A DNA stretch of 64,000 nucleotides from Clostridia bacterium. Lineage in GTDB: Bacteria; Bacillota; Clostridia; Christensenellales; Aristaeellaceae. Positions 25,229-33,797 of this stretch are shown piece by piece. The notes beneath the pieces are model-generated. The model did not search any database and was not told the DNA's origin. It worked only from the letters and a program-made list of their open reading frames with translations. The translations under genes were made by a program, and so were the position numbers. Within the stretch, counting starts at the first letter, position 1. Each line of letters opens with the position of its first letter. The stretch spans positions 1 to 64,000 of the forward strand of contig JAFSGG010000026.1 of NCBI GenBank assembly GCA_017434775.1, given 5' to 3'.

Positions 25229-25261
25229 AGACGCACGGTCGCCATTCGCCCATGATCGGCG

Positions 25262-25286
25262 TAGACGCCGCACGCACGGCGTCGTA
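25262..25286 (+). promoter_or_regulatory. hairpin in the rpsU leader
   Basis: GTAGACGCCG-cacgca-CGGCGTCGTA forms an almost perfect 10-pair stem between the promoter and the ribosome binding site. It could be an autoregulatory or stabilising leader structure; I do not recognise a described leader family. Confidence 0.45.
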
Positions 25287-25319
25287 TCCAGGCGAGATGT
25301 GCGAAGGGAGGGAAAACAA

Positions 25320-25493
25320 GTGTCTGAAGTCCATGTCAACAAAAACGAATCTTTGGAGTCTGCTCTGAAGCGTTTTAAGCGTCAGTGCGCACGTGCTGGT
25401 GTGCTGGCTGAAGTTCGCAAGCGTGAACACTACGAAAAGCCCAGCGTGAAGCGCAAGAAGAAGGCTGAAGCCGCCCGCAAGCGGAAGTATTAA
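25320..25493 (+). CDS. rpsU: 30S ribosomal protein S21
   Basis: A 57-residue, strongly basic protein typical of S21: [20 protein letters not shown] at the N-terminus and [19 protein letters not shown] at the end. It joins the small subunit near the anti-Shine-Dalgarno region. The GTG at 25320 is chosen because GGGAGG lies eight bases upstream and the length then fits the family. It has its own promoter and terminator. The gene rpsU is often followed by a gatB/YqeY-like gene in Firmicutes; that is not so here. Confidence 0.97.
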   Translation: MSEVHVNKNESLESALKRFKRQCARAGVLAEVRKREHYEKPSVKRKKKAEAARKRKY

Positions 25494-25511
25494 TTCCAGC
25501 CTGTCGGAAAG

Positions 25512-25545
25512 TCCGGTTGCTCTTATGAGCCGCCGGGCTTTTTCT
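25512..25545 (+). terminator. intrinsic terminator of rpsU
   Basis: TCCGGTTGCTC-ttat-GAGCCGCCGGGC followed by TTTTTC; the outer CCGG/CCGG and inner CTC/GAG pairs form the stem. Confidence 0.75.
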
Positions 25546-25883
25546 TTGTAATCTTAAGTGCCATCGGCCGATGATGCAAAGGGAATCATGGAGGGGCTTT
25601 GTCCCCTTCACCCCCACAAGGGGCATCGTTCCACAACCTCAATCTACGCCTTGGTCGCTGGTGCTCCCAATGCTTGTTTCGGTTGATTCATTCGGCTTCC
25701 TGCGGCTTTCAGCCGCTCCCTCCAATGGAGGGCCGGTCGCCTCATTCACCCTTGACCCATCCCTCGGACACGGTTTTGAACACTTCCTCACTGATTTCCC
25801 GATGGAGCAACATGCATGAAACGCTTTGCTCATGAATGAAGATTATTTCAGTACAAACAAGGTGGCATAATAGAAAAACGGCT

Positions 25884-26026
25884 GCGGCACTGCCGCCCGT
25901 CCACGGGCTGGCGGTGTTCCACCGCCTGCCGGATGCTCTGCATCCGGTGAAAACAAATAAACGGCAACGGAGAGAATTTATTCTCTCCCATGCCGTTTTT
26001 TGTTTTCATTACGCCCGTGGACTTGT
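25884..26026 (+). ncRNA. candidate structured RNA or repeat element, copy 1
   Basis: Four nested stems: P1 GTCCACGGGC (25899-25908) with GCCCGTGGAC (26013-26022) closes the element; P2 GGCGGTG-ttc-CACCGCC (25910-25926); P3 CCGGATGC-tct-GCATCCGG (25929-25947); P4 is a long arm from 25949 to 26007, capped by GGAGAGAAT-tt-ATTCTCTCC. The same architecture recurs at 48604-48750 with base changes that keep pairing. Strand is arbitrary because transcription is not shown. Confidence 0.5.
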
Positions 26027-26200
26027 TGAGTAGCCTGTCATAAGTTTTATTATACCGAAAGGATTCTATCGTACCGAAAAAGTTACTTTCCGGAAAAAGT
26101 GAATTGTACCCTGTGAAAACGGACGGTCAACGGGCACCCTCACGGTGTTCGTTCCTCAAGCTTCGCGCGGAACAACGTTTGTTCGTCCGTGCGATTACTT

Positions 26201-26269
26201 CGCGGGGATGGGTGCAGGGAGGAACTCCCTGCCGCAGGGGTACAGGGGACGAGCAGTCCCCTGCTCCGG
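26201..26269. repeat. GGGTGC hairpin module, copy A
   Basis: GATGGGTGCAGGGA-ggaac-TCCCTGC (hairpin 26214-26232) followed by CAGGGGAC-gagca-GTCCCCTG (26243-26263). Near-identical copies lie at 48869-48935 and, diverged, at 48982-49053; an inverted copy is at 48462-48518. In both loci a module lies within about 250 bases 3' of the multi-hairpin element. Confidence 0.75.
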
Positions 26270-26352
26270 TTGCGCTTCGCGCAGATTAACGTTTGACTAA
26301 TCCGTGCTGTAGCATCGCGGAGATGGGTGCGGAACAATGCTCCGCCAGACCT

Positions 26353-27390
26353 TCAGTCAATCTCAATGACGCCCGGGTAATAGGTCATAATTTCCTGATC
26401 CTGATTGAGGAAAGTGGGGGCAGCGTTATCCGGCGGCGTGAAGGGCTTGCCTTCCACGGTAATCTGCACTTTTTTCACACCGGGGAACTGCATAGCGGTG
26501 AAATAGATGGCCCGGATGGTCTGGGTTCCCTGTTCGCCCTGAGCCGCATCCAGAAATTCCCTGGAAAAATCCACAGTAACCACGCCGTTTTTCAGCTGCA
26601 CGTCCCGGATACCGCAGCCCTTGGGCAGAGGCGCGGTGAGACCGCTGTCAGGCCGGGGGCCCTTGGCCAGTTCCAGCATAGCGGTGTTCACATCCGCATC
26701 GGAATAGACGGTGCGGGTAACAGGTACCAGCATACGCCCGGAAGAAGAGGGAAAATACAATTGCACGCTGCCGGCACCGGCACTGGAGAAGGTTTCCACG
26801 CTTTCCAGGTTCACCTGCGCGCCGGAAAACACCTGAGCCACATCGGTGCCGTAGGTGAGCTTGCTGCGCTGCTGACCATCAAAAAGGAAAGAGACTTCTT
26901 CCACGGAATCAAAGGTGCAAAGGGTTTGCACCACGGACTGCACCATCAGCGTTTCTTCCTCTGCGCTCATGCAGGAGAGGGATTCTTTGGACATATCCAC
27001 CCGGGCTCTTCCATCCCGGATATCCAGATCGAAGGTGGTACCGGCAGGCACCGTGGTTTTGAGGCCCAGCCGGGCGGCAGCCAGATCGTTTTCCGGGGAT
27101 GCCACCATCAGGTTCAGGGTCGCCTTAGCGATGCCGTCGGTTTTATCCAGCTGCCGGGTGACGGGCACCAGATACCCTTCCCCATCCTGATAATACACCA
27201 CACTGGCCTGGGTTTCCCCCTGGGGAACCGATTGCACCACGGTGCTGGTATACACCGGCGGTTCCACGTATCTTTCGGCCTTCTGATTGCCCTGATGCAG
27301 CGCCAGGGCCACCACCATGGCGGAAGCGCACAGAATCAGGATCCTTTCCACATCCACACGTTTTAATTTCCAGTTCAGTTTCATGCTCAT
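26353..27390 (-). CDS. GerM-like sporulation/germination protein with two GerMN domains
   Basis: A 345-residue protein. One N-terminal membrane segment (about residues 17-33) is followed by two GerMN domains: about 60-190 (VVYYQDGEGYLVPVTRQLDKTD, YGTDV) and about 205-325 (VQLYFPSSSGRMLVPVTRTV, VTVDFSREFLDA). GerM is needed for normal sporulation and germination in Bacillus. ATG at 27390 follows AAGGAG; ATG at 27384 is an alternative. A sigma-E-like promoter candidate lies about 30 bases upstream. It follows the ABC transporter gene by 112 bases. Confidence 0.88.
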   Translation of the reverse strand: MSMKLNWKLKRVDVERILILCASAMVVALALHQGNQKAERYVEPPVYTSTVVQSVPQGETQASVVYYQDGEGYLVPVTRQLDKTDGIAKATLNLMVASPENDLAAARLGLKTTVPAGTTFDLDIRDGRARVDMSKESLSCMSAEEETLMVQSVVQTLCTFDSVEEVSFLFDGQQRSKLTYGTDVAQVFSGAQVNLESVETFSSAGAGSVQLYFPSSSGRMLVPVTRTVYSDADVNTAMLELAKGPRPDSGLTAPLPKGCGIRDVQLKNGVVTVDFSREFLDAAQGEQGTQTIRAIYFTAMQFPGVKKVQITVEGKPFTPPDNAAPTFLNQDQEIMTYYPGVIEID

Positions 27391-27421
27391 ACACGCTCCT
27401 TGCCTTCATCCTTGCGCCTTA

Positions 27422-27450
27422 TGTGTATGATGCAAAGTGCCGCTTTATGC
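27422..27450 (-). promoter_or_regulatory. possible sigma-E-type promoter of gerM
   Basis: On the minus strand GCATAAA (27444-27450), 14 bases, CATACACA (27422-27429), close to the mother-cell sigma-E pattern GCATATT-14-CATACAAT. Bacillus gerM is a mother-cell gene, which agrees. Confidence 0.4.
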
Positions 27451-27502
27451 CCATGAAAAAAACCGGAGCGCTGCAGCGCTCCGGCAGGATGATTTATGCT
27501 TG

Positions 27503-30100
27503 TTATTCGGTACGCAGGGCCACCACGGGATCCTTCTTGGCAGCCAGCCGGGAAGGAATGAGCCCGGCAATGAAGGTAAGCAGCATGGAAATGCCCACCA
27601 GTATCAATGCCGCATTGATGGGCAGGCCTGCCGCATTGCGGATGGAAGTGAGGGAATAGATGATGGTGTTCACCAGCTGAACCAGCAAGAGGGTGCTCCC
27701 GATGCCGATTACACCGGCCGCAAAGCCCACAATCAGGGTTTCGGCATTGAACACCCGGGAAATATCCTTCTTGGATGCGCCGATGGCCCGGAGGATGCCG
27801 ATTTCCTTGGTGCGCTCCAAAACGCTGATGTAAGTGATGATACCAATCATGATCGACGATACCACCAGGGAAATGGCCACGAAGGCAATCAGGATATAGC
27901 TGATGGCGTTCACAATGGTGGTCACGGAAGACATCATCAGGCCCACATAATCGGTGTAGCGGATCTGCTCGTTTTCACCAACGGAAGCATTGTATTCATC
28001 AATCAGCGCCACAATCTTTTCCTTGGATTCAAAATCCCTGGGATAGATATAGATGCAGACAGGATCGTCCTCGCTGCTGACCCCCAGCAGTTTCAGATTG
28101 CCATCCAGCGTAGCATCGGATGTGGGCGGCGCATAGCGCTGAGCCATTTTCATCAGTTCTTCTTCGGACATATTGGCCACAAACGCCTGCTGTTCCGGCG
28201 GCAGTGTGGCCACCATGGCCTGCACGTCGGCATAGGTCATGGCTGTCTGTGCATCATTGCCGGCGAACGCCAGCCCGGTGAAAATATCCGTATCCCGGTT
28301 GGCCATCTGTTCCTGCACAATTTCGCTTTCGTTCACCTGATCCAGCAGATAATGCATCAGTTCCGGCCGATAACCAATACCGCCGGATACGGAAGTGGCC
28401 ACCGCATCTTCCGCCGGGCGCAGGATGCCCACCACCCGGATTCTGGGCGCCTTTTCTATCTGCTGCAGCACAAAGGCATCATCGGTACGCATATCCTGCC
28501 ACTGGCCGTCTTTCTTCTGATAAAAAGCCGTATTGCTCATCAGATAGAATTCCAAATCCATAATCTCATCATAGGAGAACGACATCGCCACCGGATCAAC
28601 GGTTTCCCCCTGCAGCAGCCGGGCCATCATGCCTTCAATTTCGCCCTGATCCCGCAGGCCCAGGCTGTACAGCGTGAAATCGCTGATTTCGTTGCGGCTG
28701 TTGACAATCACAACCACTTCGTCATACGCCTTGGGGAAACGCCCGGCCAGCACGTCATACTGGGACTTGAGCATTTCATCGTTATCAATCAGCGGCTGGA
28801 AAGCGTCCATCTGCCGCATGGAAGAAGACATCATATCGCTGGAAGCAGACATCTGCATCATATCGCCAAAGCCCGCAGCATCAAAGGTGGTGGAAGGGTT
28901 CACCTGCATGGGCCGGCCGTCCTCCAGAATACGGTATACCAGAAGCGGCGTGGCGTATTCGTAGCGCACCCCGCTCACATACTGATCCAGGCCGGTTTCT
29001 TCTTTTTCCAGATACGCTTTCAGGCCGCGCAGGTCATTCTCCTTCACTTCACTCATCAGGCCGGACATAAAGCGGGTCATCATCTGGCCGGAATACACCC
29101 TGCCGTCCTCATGTTCCCCGCTGCCTTCCGCCGCCCCGGCCATCGCAGCCATAACGCCCGTCATATCCACCGTCTGCTTTTCAATCATCAGCGGATAGGA
29201 AGACAGGGTATCTCTTTCAACACGTTCGATATACGCATTCACGCCGCTGGACAGCGCCAGAATCAACGCAATGCCGATAATGCCGATGGAACCGGCAAAA
29301 GCCGTCAGGATGGTGCGGCCCTTTTTGGTCATCAGATTATTGAGGGAAAGGGAAAGCGCCGTCATAAAGCTCATGGAAGGCTTTTTCTGCTTTCCGGTCT
29401 GCTTATGTTCCTGCATTTCCCCGGTATAGGGATCGGAATCGCTGACCACCTTGCCGTCCAGCAGCTTCACAATCCGGGTGGCATAAGCATCCGCCAGTTC
29501 CGGATTATGGGTGACCATGATCACCAGCTTTTCCTTGCTGATGTCCTTGAGAATCTCCATCACCTGCACGCTGGTTTCACTGTCCAGAGCGCCGGTGGGT
29601 TCATCTGCCAGCAGAATATCCGGATCATTCACCAGGGCACGGGCAATGGCCACCCGCTGCATCTGGCCGCCGGACATCTGGTTGGGCTTCTTTTTCAGCT
29701 GATCCCCAAGGCCCACTCTTTCCAGCGCTTCCTTGGCACGGCGGCGGCGATCGCTCTTGCTCACGCCGGACAACGTAAGCGCCAGCTCCACATTTTTCAG
29801 CACCGTCTGGTGGGGAATCAAATTATACGTCTGGAATACAAAGCCCACGGAATGATTGCGGTAGGTATCCCAATCGTGATCCTTATAGCTCTTGGTGGAA
29901 CGGCCGTTGATCACCAGATCACCTTGGGTGTACTGATCCAGGCCGCCGATAATATTGAGCAGCGTGGTCTTTCCGCAGCCGGAAGGCCCTAAAATAGCGG
30001 CAAATTCACATTTGCGGAATGCAATATCCACACCCTGCAAAGCCTGCACTTTTGTATCGCCCATAACATATGCTTTGGTAATCTGCTTCAATTCCAGCAT
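27503..30100 (-). CDS. ABC transporter ATPase fused to FtsX-type permease (MacB-like)
   Basis: An 865-residue fusion. The ATPase (about residues 1-225) has Walker A GPSGCGKT at 38-45, signature MSGGQMQR near 148 and Walker [13 protein letters not shown] near 167. The permease has one membrane helix near 265-290, a large extracytoplasmic domain (about 295-690) and three C-terminal helices (about 710-850) with the FtsX signature [19 protein letters not shown]. This order, ATPase then permease, is that of MacB/BceAB-like exporters. ATG at 30100 fits the AGAGGT site better than GTG at 30109. It may export peptides or act in envelope stress; substrate unknown. Confidence 0.93.
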   Translation of the reverse strand: MLELKQITKAYVMGDTKVQALQGVDIAFRKCEFAAILGPSGCGKTTLLNIIGGLDQYTQGDLVINGRSTKSYKDHDWDTYRNHSVGFVFQTYNLIPHQTVLKNVELALTLSGVSKSDRRRRAKEALERVGLGDQLKKKPNQMSGGQMQRVAIARALVNDPDILLADEPTGALDSETSVQVMEILKDISKEKLVIMVTHNPELADAYATRIVKLLDGKVVSDSDPYTGEMQEHKQTGKQKKPSMSFMTALSLSLNNLMTKKGRTILTAFAGSIGIIGIALILALSSGVNAYIERVERDTLSSYPLMIEKQTVDMTGVMAAMAGAAEGSGEHEDGRVYSGQMMTRFMSGLMSEVKENDLRGLKAYLEKEETGLDQYVSGVRYEYATPLLVYRILEDGRPMQVNPSTTFDAAGFGDMMQMSASSDMMSSSMRQMDAFQPLIDNDEMLKSQYDVLAGRFPKAYDEVVVIVNSRNEISDFTLYSLGLRDQGEIEGMMARLLQGETVDPVAMSFSYDEIMDLEFYLMSNTAFYQKKDGQWQDMRTDDAFVLQQIEKAPRIRVVGILRPAEDAVATSVSGGIGYRPELMHYLLDQVNESEIVQEQMANRDTDIFTGLAFAGNDAQTAMTYADVQAMVATLPPEQQAFVANMSEEELMKMAQRYAPPTSDATLDGNLKLLGVSSEDDPVCIYIYPRDFESKEKIVALIDEYNASVGENEQIRYTDYVGLMMSSVTTIVNAISYILIAFVAISLVVSSIMIGIITYISVLERTKEIGILRAIGASKKDISRVFNAETLIVGFAAGVIGIGSTLLLVQLVNTIIYSLTSIRNAAGLPINAALILVGISMLLTFIAGLIPSRLAAKKDPVVALRTE

Positions 30101-30152
30101 GGCATTCACCTCTCATCCTCTTATTCCCATAAATCAGGAAAATCATAACAAT

Positions 30153-30168
30153 AATTTGTAAACAAATT
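30153..30168. promoter_or_regulatory. palindrome upstream of the ABC transporter gene
   Basis: AATTTGT-AA-ACAAATT, 53 bases upstream of the start codon, beside repeated ACAAATT units. It could be an operator for an unidentified regulator; no regulator gene adjoins it. Confidence 0.3.
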
Positions 30169-30200
30169 GTGAACAAATTCAGGCCACCGCAAGGCATATT

Positions 30201-31019
30201 TCAGTTGGTCAGGGTAATTCTGAACAGATAGAGCCATAACGTGCGCCTGTAGCGGGGATAAACGCCCTTTTCCACATACAGATGTTTCAGTTGATCATAC
30301 AGGAATTTTTTCAGCTTGCAATTGGCCAGCGGATGCTTTACGCAATCCATGCAGTGCTGCATGGTCAGGCCGCTGCCGTTGCGGTAATACTCATACACCG
30401 CTTCCGAAAGGTAGTATACCCTTTCCACATAACACATATAATGGCAGACGAACGTAAAATCTTCCGCCAGTTTCAGTTCTTTGCGGAAACGAATCTTTTT
30501 CTGCCGGATGATATCGCCCCGGAACAATTTGTTCCACAATACGCCGTAATAAAAACTGTTGGACCGGGGATTCATATGGCGCAGGGCATCCTCCGCCTGC
30601 ACAGCGGCATCCGGACCATAGAGGTTTTTCTGCTGGCGTTTGCCGCACAGCAGCTGGGTATAAGCTCCGATAACCAGCTGGCAGTTTTCCTTTTCCATGG
30701 CCTCCACCATGGGCTGAATGCCGTTTTCCAGCAGGCGATCATCCGCATCCACAAAGCGGATGTATTCCCCCCGGCTTTCTTCCAGGCCCCGGTTCCGGGC
30801 CGCAGCTGCACCGGCGTTTTCCTGATGAATCACTTTCAGCCTTCTGTCTTCCGCCGCCAGACGGTCCAGAAGAACGCCGGTCCGGTCCCGGCTGCCGTCA
30901 TCCACGGCAATGATCTCCATATCCGTCATTTTTTGCGCAAAAACAGAACGGATGCACGCCTCTATCATCTTTTCCCCATTGTATACGGGAATGATCACGC
31001 TAACCCGCGGTTTATCCAT
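30201..31019 (-). CDS. family 2 glycosyltransferase
   Basis: A 272-residue GT-A fold enzyme. VSVIIPVYNGEKMIEACIRS is at residues 5-24, the nucleotide-binding AVDDGSRDRT near 38-47, NAGAAAARNRGLEESRGEYI near 67-86 and the metal-binding FVDADD near 88-93. The C-terminal half is helical and Tyr-rich (ELKLAEDFTFVCHY). It probably adds a sugar to a surface glycan or lipid. ATG at 31019 follows AGAGGTG; no other glycan gene adjoins it apart from the divergent deacetylase. Confidence 0.9.
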   Translation of the reverse strand: MDKPRVSVIIPVYNGEKMIEACIRSVFAQKMTDMEIIAVDDGSRDRTGVLLDRLAAEDRRLKVIHQENAGAAAARNRGLEESRGEYIRFVDADDRLLENGIQPMVEAMEKENCQLVIGAYTQLLCGKRQQKNLYGPDAAVQAEDALRHMNPRSNSFYYGVLWNKLFRGDIIRQKKIRFRKELKLAEDFTFVCHYMCYVERVYYLSEAVYEYYRNGSGLTMQHCMDCVKHPLANCKLKKFLYDQLKHLYVEKGVYPRYRRTLWLYLFRITLTN

Positions 31020-31164
31020 CGCTGCACCTCTTGTTCTGCGGCCGGCGGCTGCTGTACATGCAAAGCCTGCTCTACGATTCCTTTGGTATTCCGGCCTGAT
31101 GTTGCCGGACACTTTTTCATTGTATATTGTAACAAAACAGCACAGCAAAGTCAAACAAAAGCCA

Positions 31165-31193
31165 TTGACACAGGGCTTTCCGGGCTATAAAAT
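31165..31193 (+). promoter_or_regulatory. promoter of the second deacetylase gene
   Basis: TTGACA (31165-31170) and TAAAAT (31188-31193), 17 bases apart; TATAAA two bases earlier is an alternative -10. Confidence 0.7.
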
Positions 31194-31221
31194 AAAAGAA
31201 AAAAGCAAAGGAGCCATTACA

Positions 31222-32061
31222 ATGCCCGATTTTTATATGGCGTTCCCCGGCGGTAAGCGCAAAGCCCTGACCCTCAGCTACGATGACGGCGTGGAACAGG
31301 ATATCCGCCTCATTGAAATTATGAACAAATACGGCCTGAAAGGCACCTTTAACCTCAACAGCGGCCTCTATGCCAAGGAAGGCACCGTCTATCCCCAGGG
31401 GCAGATTCACCGCCGCATGAGCAAATCCCAGGTGACGCAAGTGTACAAAGACTGCGGCCAGGAAGTGGCCATGCACGCCTATGAGCACGCCGATCTGGTG
31501 GGCATTCCCCTCCATCAGGTGCCCTATCAGATCATCAAGGACAAGGAACAATTGGAAGAACAGTTCGGCCGCATTATCCGCGGCTTTGCCTACCCCTACG
31601 GCACCGTGAACGGCACCGTATCCAAACTATTGGAAGATATGGGCGTGGCCTATGCCCGCACCGTCCATTCCACCCACGATTTCCACCTGCCCTCCGATTG
31701 GCTGCAGCTGCCCGCCACCTGCCATCATAACGACCCTAAACTCATGGACCTGGCCCGGCAGTTCACCGAACAAAACCCCTACGGCCGTCCCTGGATGTTC
31801 TACCTCTGGGGCCACAGCTACGAATTTGAAGCCAACGATAACTGGCAGGTCATCGAAGAATTTGCCAAATTCATGGGCGGCCGGGATGATATCTGGTACG
31901 CCACCAATATTGAAATTCACGATTATGTGAAGGCCTGGTATCAGCTACAGTTCAGCGCCGACGGCCACCGGGTTTATAACCCCACCGCCACCTGCCTGTA
32001 TCTGCGTACCTGGACCCATACCTACACCCTGGAACCCGGCAAAGAAACCCTGATCGGCTGA
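31222..32061 (+). CDS. polysaccharide deacetylase family protein, cytosolic type
   Basis: A 279-residue carbohydrate esterase family 4-like protein without a signal peptide. ALTLSYDDGVEQD at residues 14-26 is motif 1 with the Asp pair; AMHAYEHADL near 77-86 gives the metal His ligands in variant form; FAYPYGTVNGTV near 120-131 is motif 3; WGHSYEF near 197-203 follows. This branch is found in gut Firmicutes and Bacteroides; its substrate is unknown. AAAGGAG precedes the ATG. Confidence 0.85.
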   Translation: MPDFYMAFPGGKRKALTLSYDDGVEQDIRLIEIMNKYGLKGTFNLNSGLYAKEGTVYPQGQIHRRMSKSQVTQVYKDCGQEVAMHAYEHADLVGIPLHQVPYQIIKDKEQLEEQFGRIIRGFAYPYGTVNGTVSKLLEDMGVAYARTVHSTHDFHLPSDWLQLPATCHHNDPKLMDLARQFTEQNPYGRPWMFYLWGHSYEFEANDNWQVIEEFAKFMGGRDDIWYATNIEIHDYVKAWYQLQFSADGHRVYNPTATCLYLRTWTHTYTLEPGKETLIG

Positions 32062-32075
32062 TCCTTGTTCTTCGG

Positions 32076-32103
32076 AACGGCGCTTTTTCAGCGCCGTTTT
32101 TTG
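32076..32103 (+). terminator. intrinsic terminator of the deacetylase gene
   Basis: AACGGCGCT-tttt-CAGCGCCGTT followed by TTTTG. Confidence 0.9.
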
Positions 32104-32153
32104 CTTTGTCCTTTTTCTGCCACGTCAATTCCATACCGGCGACGCTTTTGCGG

Positions 32154-32183
32154 TTGACAAAAAGGCCTTGCAAAGCGTACAAT
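32154..32183 (+). promoter_or_regulatory. promoter of the DUF2232-rplI-dnaB operon
   Basis: Perfect TTGACA (32154-32159), 18 bases, TACAAT (32178-32183); start codon 38 bases downstream. Confidence 0.85.
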
Positions 32184-32221
32184 GTAAATGGAAAATTATA
32201 ACCATTCCAAGAGGAGCTATT

Positions 32222-33343
32222 ATGAAGGAACTTCCCCTGATCCGTTCAGGAAAAGCCGCGCTGATCAGCGCCCTGCTGCTGGCTGCGCCGGTGATTTTAC
32301 TATCGCTTGATCCCATCACCGCGTTGTATGCGCTGGTACTGATTGTTTTGTTGATGCCTGCCGGCATGTGCCTGGCAGCGCTGACGGGGGGCATTGCTCC
32401 GGCCTGTGCCGGCATCGCCGCTTCTGTGATCGCCTGCACCAGAGCAGCGGGCACCCCGGGCATGATCTGTGCTTTCATGTATCTGCTGCCGGTGCTTGCC
32501 GTATTTGTTTACATCCATGCGGTAAAGCTTCCCTTTTTCAAGGGCTGTGCTGCGCTGATCGTCACCCATATTCTGGTTACGGCCGGCGTGTACCTGTATC
32601 TACAGCAGTTGTTGGATCAGCAGCTGTACACAGCCGCCGCCGAAGGTATCAAAACATGGATCGCAGATCAGCCGGAATGTGATACCCTGCTGTACATGCT
32701 CTTCCAGCAAAGCTTCATTTCCCTGACCACTGAACGCAAAGAAGAATTGCAGGCGCTTTTGTTTGTAAGCAACCTCACCGGCAGCATCACCCTCACCCCG
32801 GAAATCCGGCAAGAGATGCTCTTGTCCGTTGGTTCCCTGGCAGAAGAGCTGCTCTTTGACCTGACCCTCACGCTGTTCACCCTGCAGGCTGTGCTCAGCG
32901 GCGTTGCCTGCATGCTGCTGCCCCAACGCTTTGGCAAGATTTACTACACCCGGCAGAAATACCTGGCTCAGGAAGAAGCGCTGCTGGCCCCCTTCCCGGA
33001 TCTGGATATGCAGCCCCTGAGCCTGTGGCATATTCCCCGGGGGATGGGCTGGAAAATCGGGGTTGCCTGGCTGGCCGGTTCCCTGCTGCAGGGCATGAAT
33101 GCCGCTCAGGGTATCCGAATTGCCGGCGCCATCCTGCATCACTGCGCCACCGGGGTCTTTACCTGGCAAGGCGCCGCGCTGCTGAACTTTACACAAAAAG
33201 CCCGTGGAACCCGGCGTGTTTTCCGCGTCATCGTTCCCTTGCTACTGCTTATATTGGGTGTGCTGCCCTACATGGGCATTTTCGATCAAGTCATCAATCT
33301 CCGCGGGCTGCGCAAGCCCCCGGAACCAAAGGAGGATTTTTAA
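32222..33343 (+). CDS. DUF2232 (YybS-like) membrane protein
   Basis: A 373-residue protein with about eight hydrophobic segments (for example residues 12-30, 36-52, 88-105, 112-130, 218-240, 272-295, 335-352), matching the DUF2232/YybS family that precedes rplI in many Firmicutes. Function unknown; the fold resembles S components of vitamin transporters. In Bacillus the order is yybS-gdpP-rplI-dnaC; here the c-di-AMP phosphodiesterase gene gdpP is absent between this gene and rplI. The start follows AAGAGGAG. Confidence 0.85.
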   Translation: MKELPLIRSGKAALISALLLAAPVILLSLDPITALYALVLIVLLMPAGMCLAALTGGIAPACAGIAASVIACTRAAGTPGMICAFMYLLPVLAVFVYIHAVKLPFFKGCAALIVTHILVTAGVYLYLQQLLDQQLYTAAAEGIKTWIADQPECDTLLYMLFQQSFISLTTERKEELQALLFVSNLTGSITLTPEIRQEMLLSVGSLAEELLFDLTLTLFTLQAVLSGVACMLLPQRFGKIYYTRQKYLAQEEALLAPFPDLDMQPLSLWHIPRGMGWKIGVAWLAGSLLQGMNAAQGIRIAGAILHHCATGVFTWQGAALLNFTQKARGTRRVFRVIVPLLLLILGVLPYMGIFDQVINLRGLRKPPEPKEDF

Positions 33344-33344
33344 T

Positions 33345-33797
33345 ATGAAAGTTATTCTGCTGGCCGATGTGAAAGGCACGGGCAAAAAGGAAGAAATCGT
33401 TAACGTCAGCGACGGTTATGCCCGCAATTTCCTCTTCCCCAAGAAGCTGGCTGTGGAATCCACCCCCGGCGCCGCCAAAGAACTGGAACGCAAAAAGGCC
33501 GCCGAACGCCAGCGCGAAATGGAACGCCGGGCGGAAGCCGAAAAGAAAGCCGGCTCCCTGCGGGGCAAGGTGATCACGGTGAAGGCCAAAGCCGGTGCGC
33601 AGGGCCGTCTGTACGGCTCCGTTACCGCCCAGGAAATTGCCGATGCCCTGAATGCCCAGTACGGCATTGAAGTGGATAAGCGCAAGATTGACCTGAAAGA
33701 GACCATCCGCACCGTTTGCGAAACGGAAGTGGTCGTGAAACTCTACCCCGAAGTGAATGCCAAAATGACCGTTCGAGTGACAGGCGGCGAAAACTGA
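33345..33797 (+). CDS. rplI: 50S ribosomal protein L9
   Basis: A 150-residue protein with the L9 N-terminal domain ([21 protein letters not shown] and [13 protein letters not shown], residues 1-37 in outline), the long connecting helix (about 42-75, charged) and the C-terminal domain ([14 protein letters not shown] near 87-100). Normal length. AAAGGAGG lies inside the 3' end of the DUF2232 gene, one base separates the two genes, and the stop overlaps the dnaB start (TGATG). Confidence 0.97.
   Translation: MKVILLADVKGTGKKEEIVNVSDGYARNFLFPKKLAVESTPGAAKELERKKAAERQREMERRAEAEKKAGSLRGKVITVKAKAGAQGRLYGSVTAQEIADALNAQYGIEVDKRKIDLKETIRTVCETEVVVKLYPEVNAKMTVRVTGGEN

Larger units (their letters stand above)
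25494..26352. other. 859-base repeat-rich intergenic region
   Basis: After the rpsU terminator come a hairpin near 25590-25635 (GGAGGGGC/GTCCCCTTC and CCCC/GGGG), copy 1 of the multi-hairpin element (25884-26026), and the GGGTGC hairpin module (26201-26269). A related short form with GCGGA/TCCGC stems ends at 26345. No protein frame here is convincing. Confidence 0.6.

Noticed and set aside
27437..29992. An 851-codon open frame opposite the MacB-like ABC gene
   Set aside because: Antisense shadow: His/Gln-rich composition, no motifs; the minus-strand frame has complete ABC and FtsX motifs.
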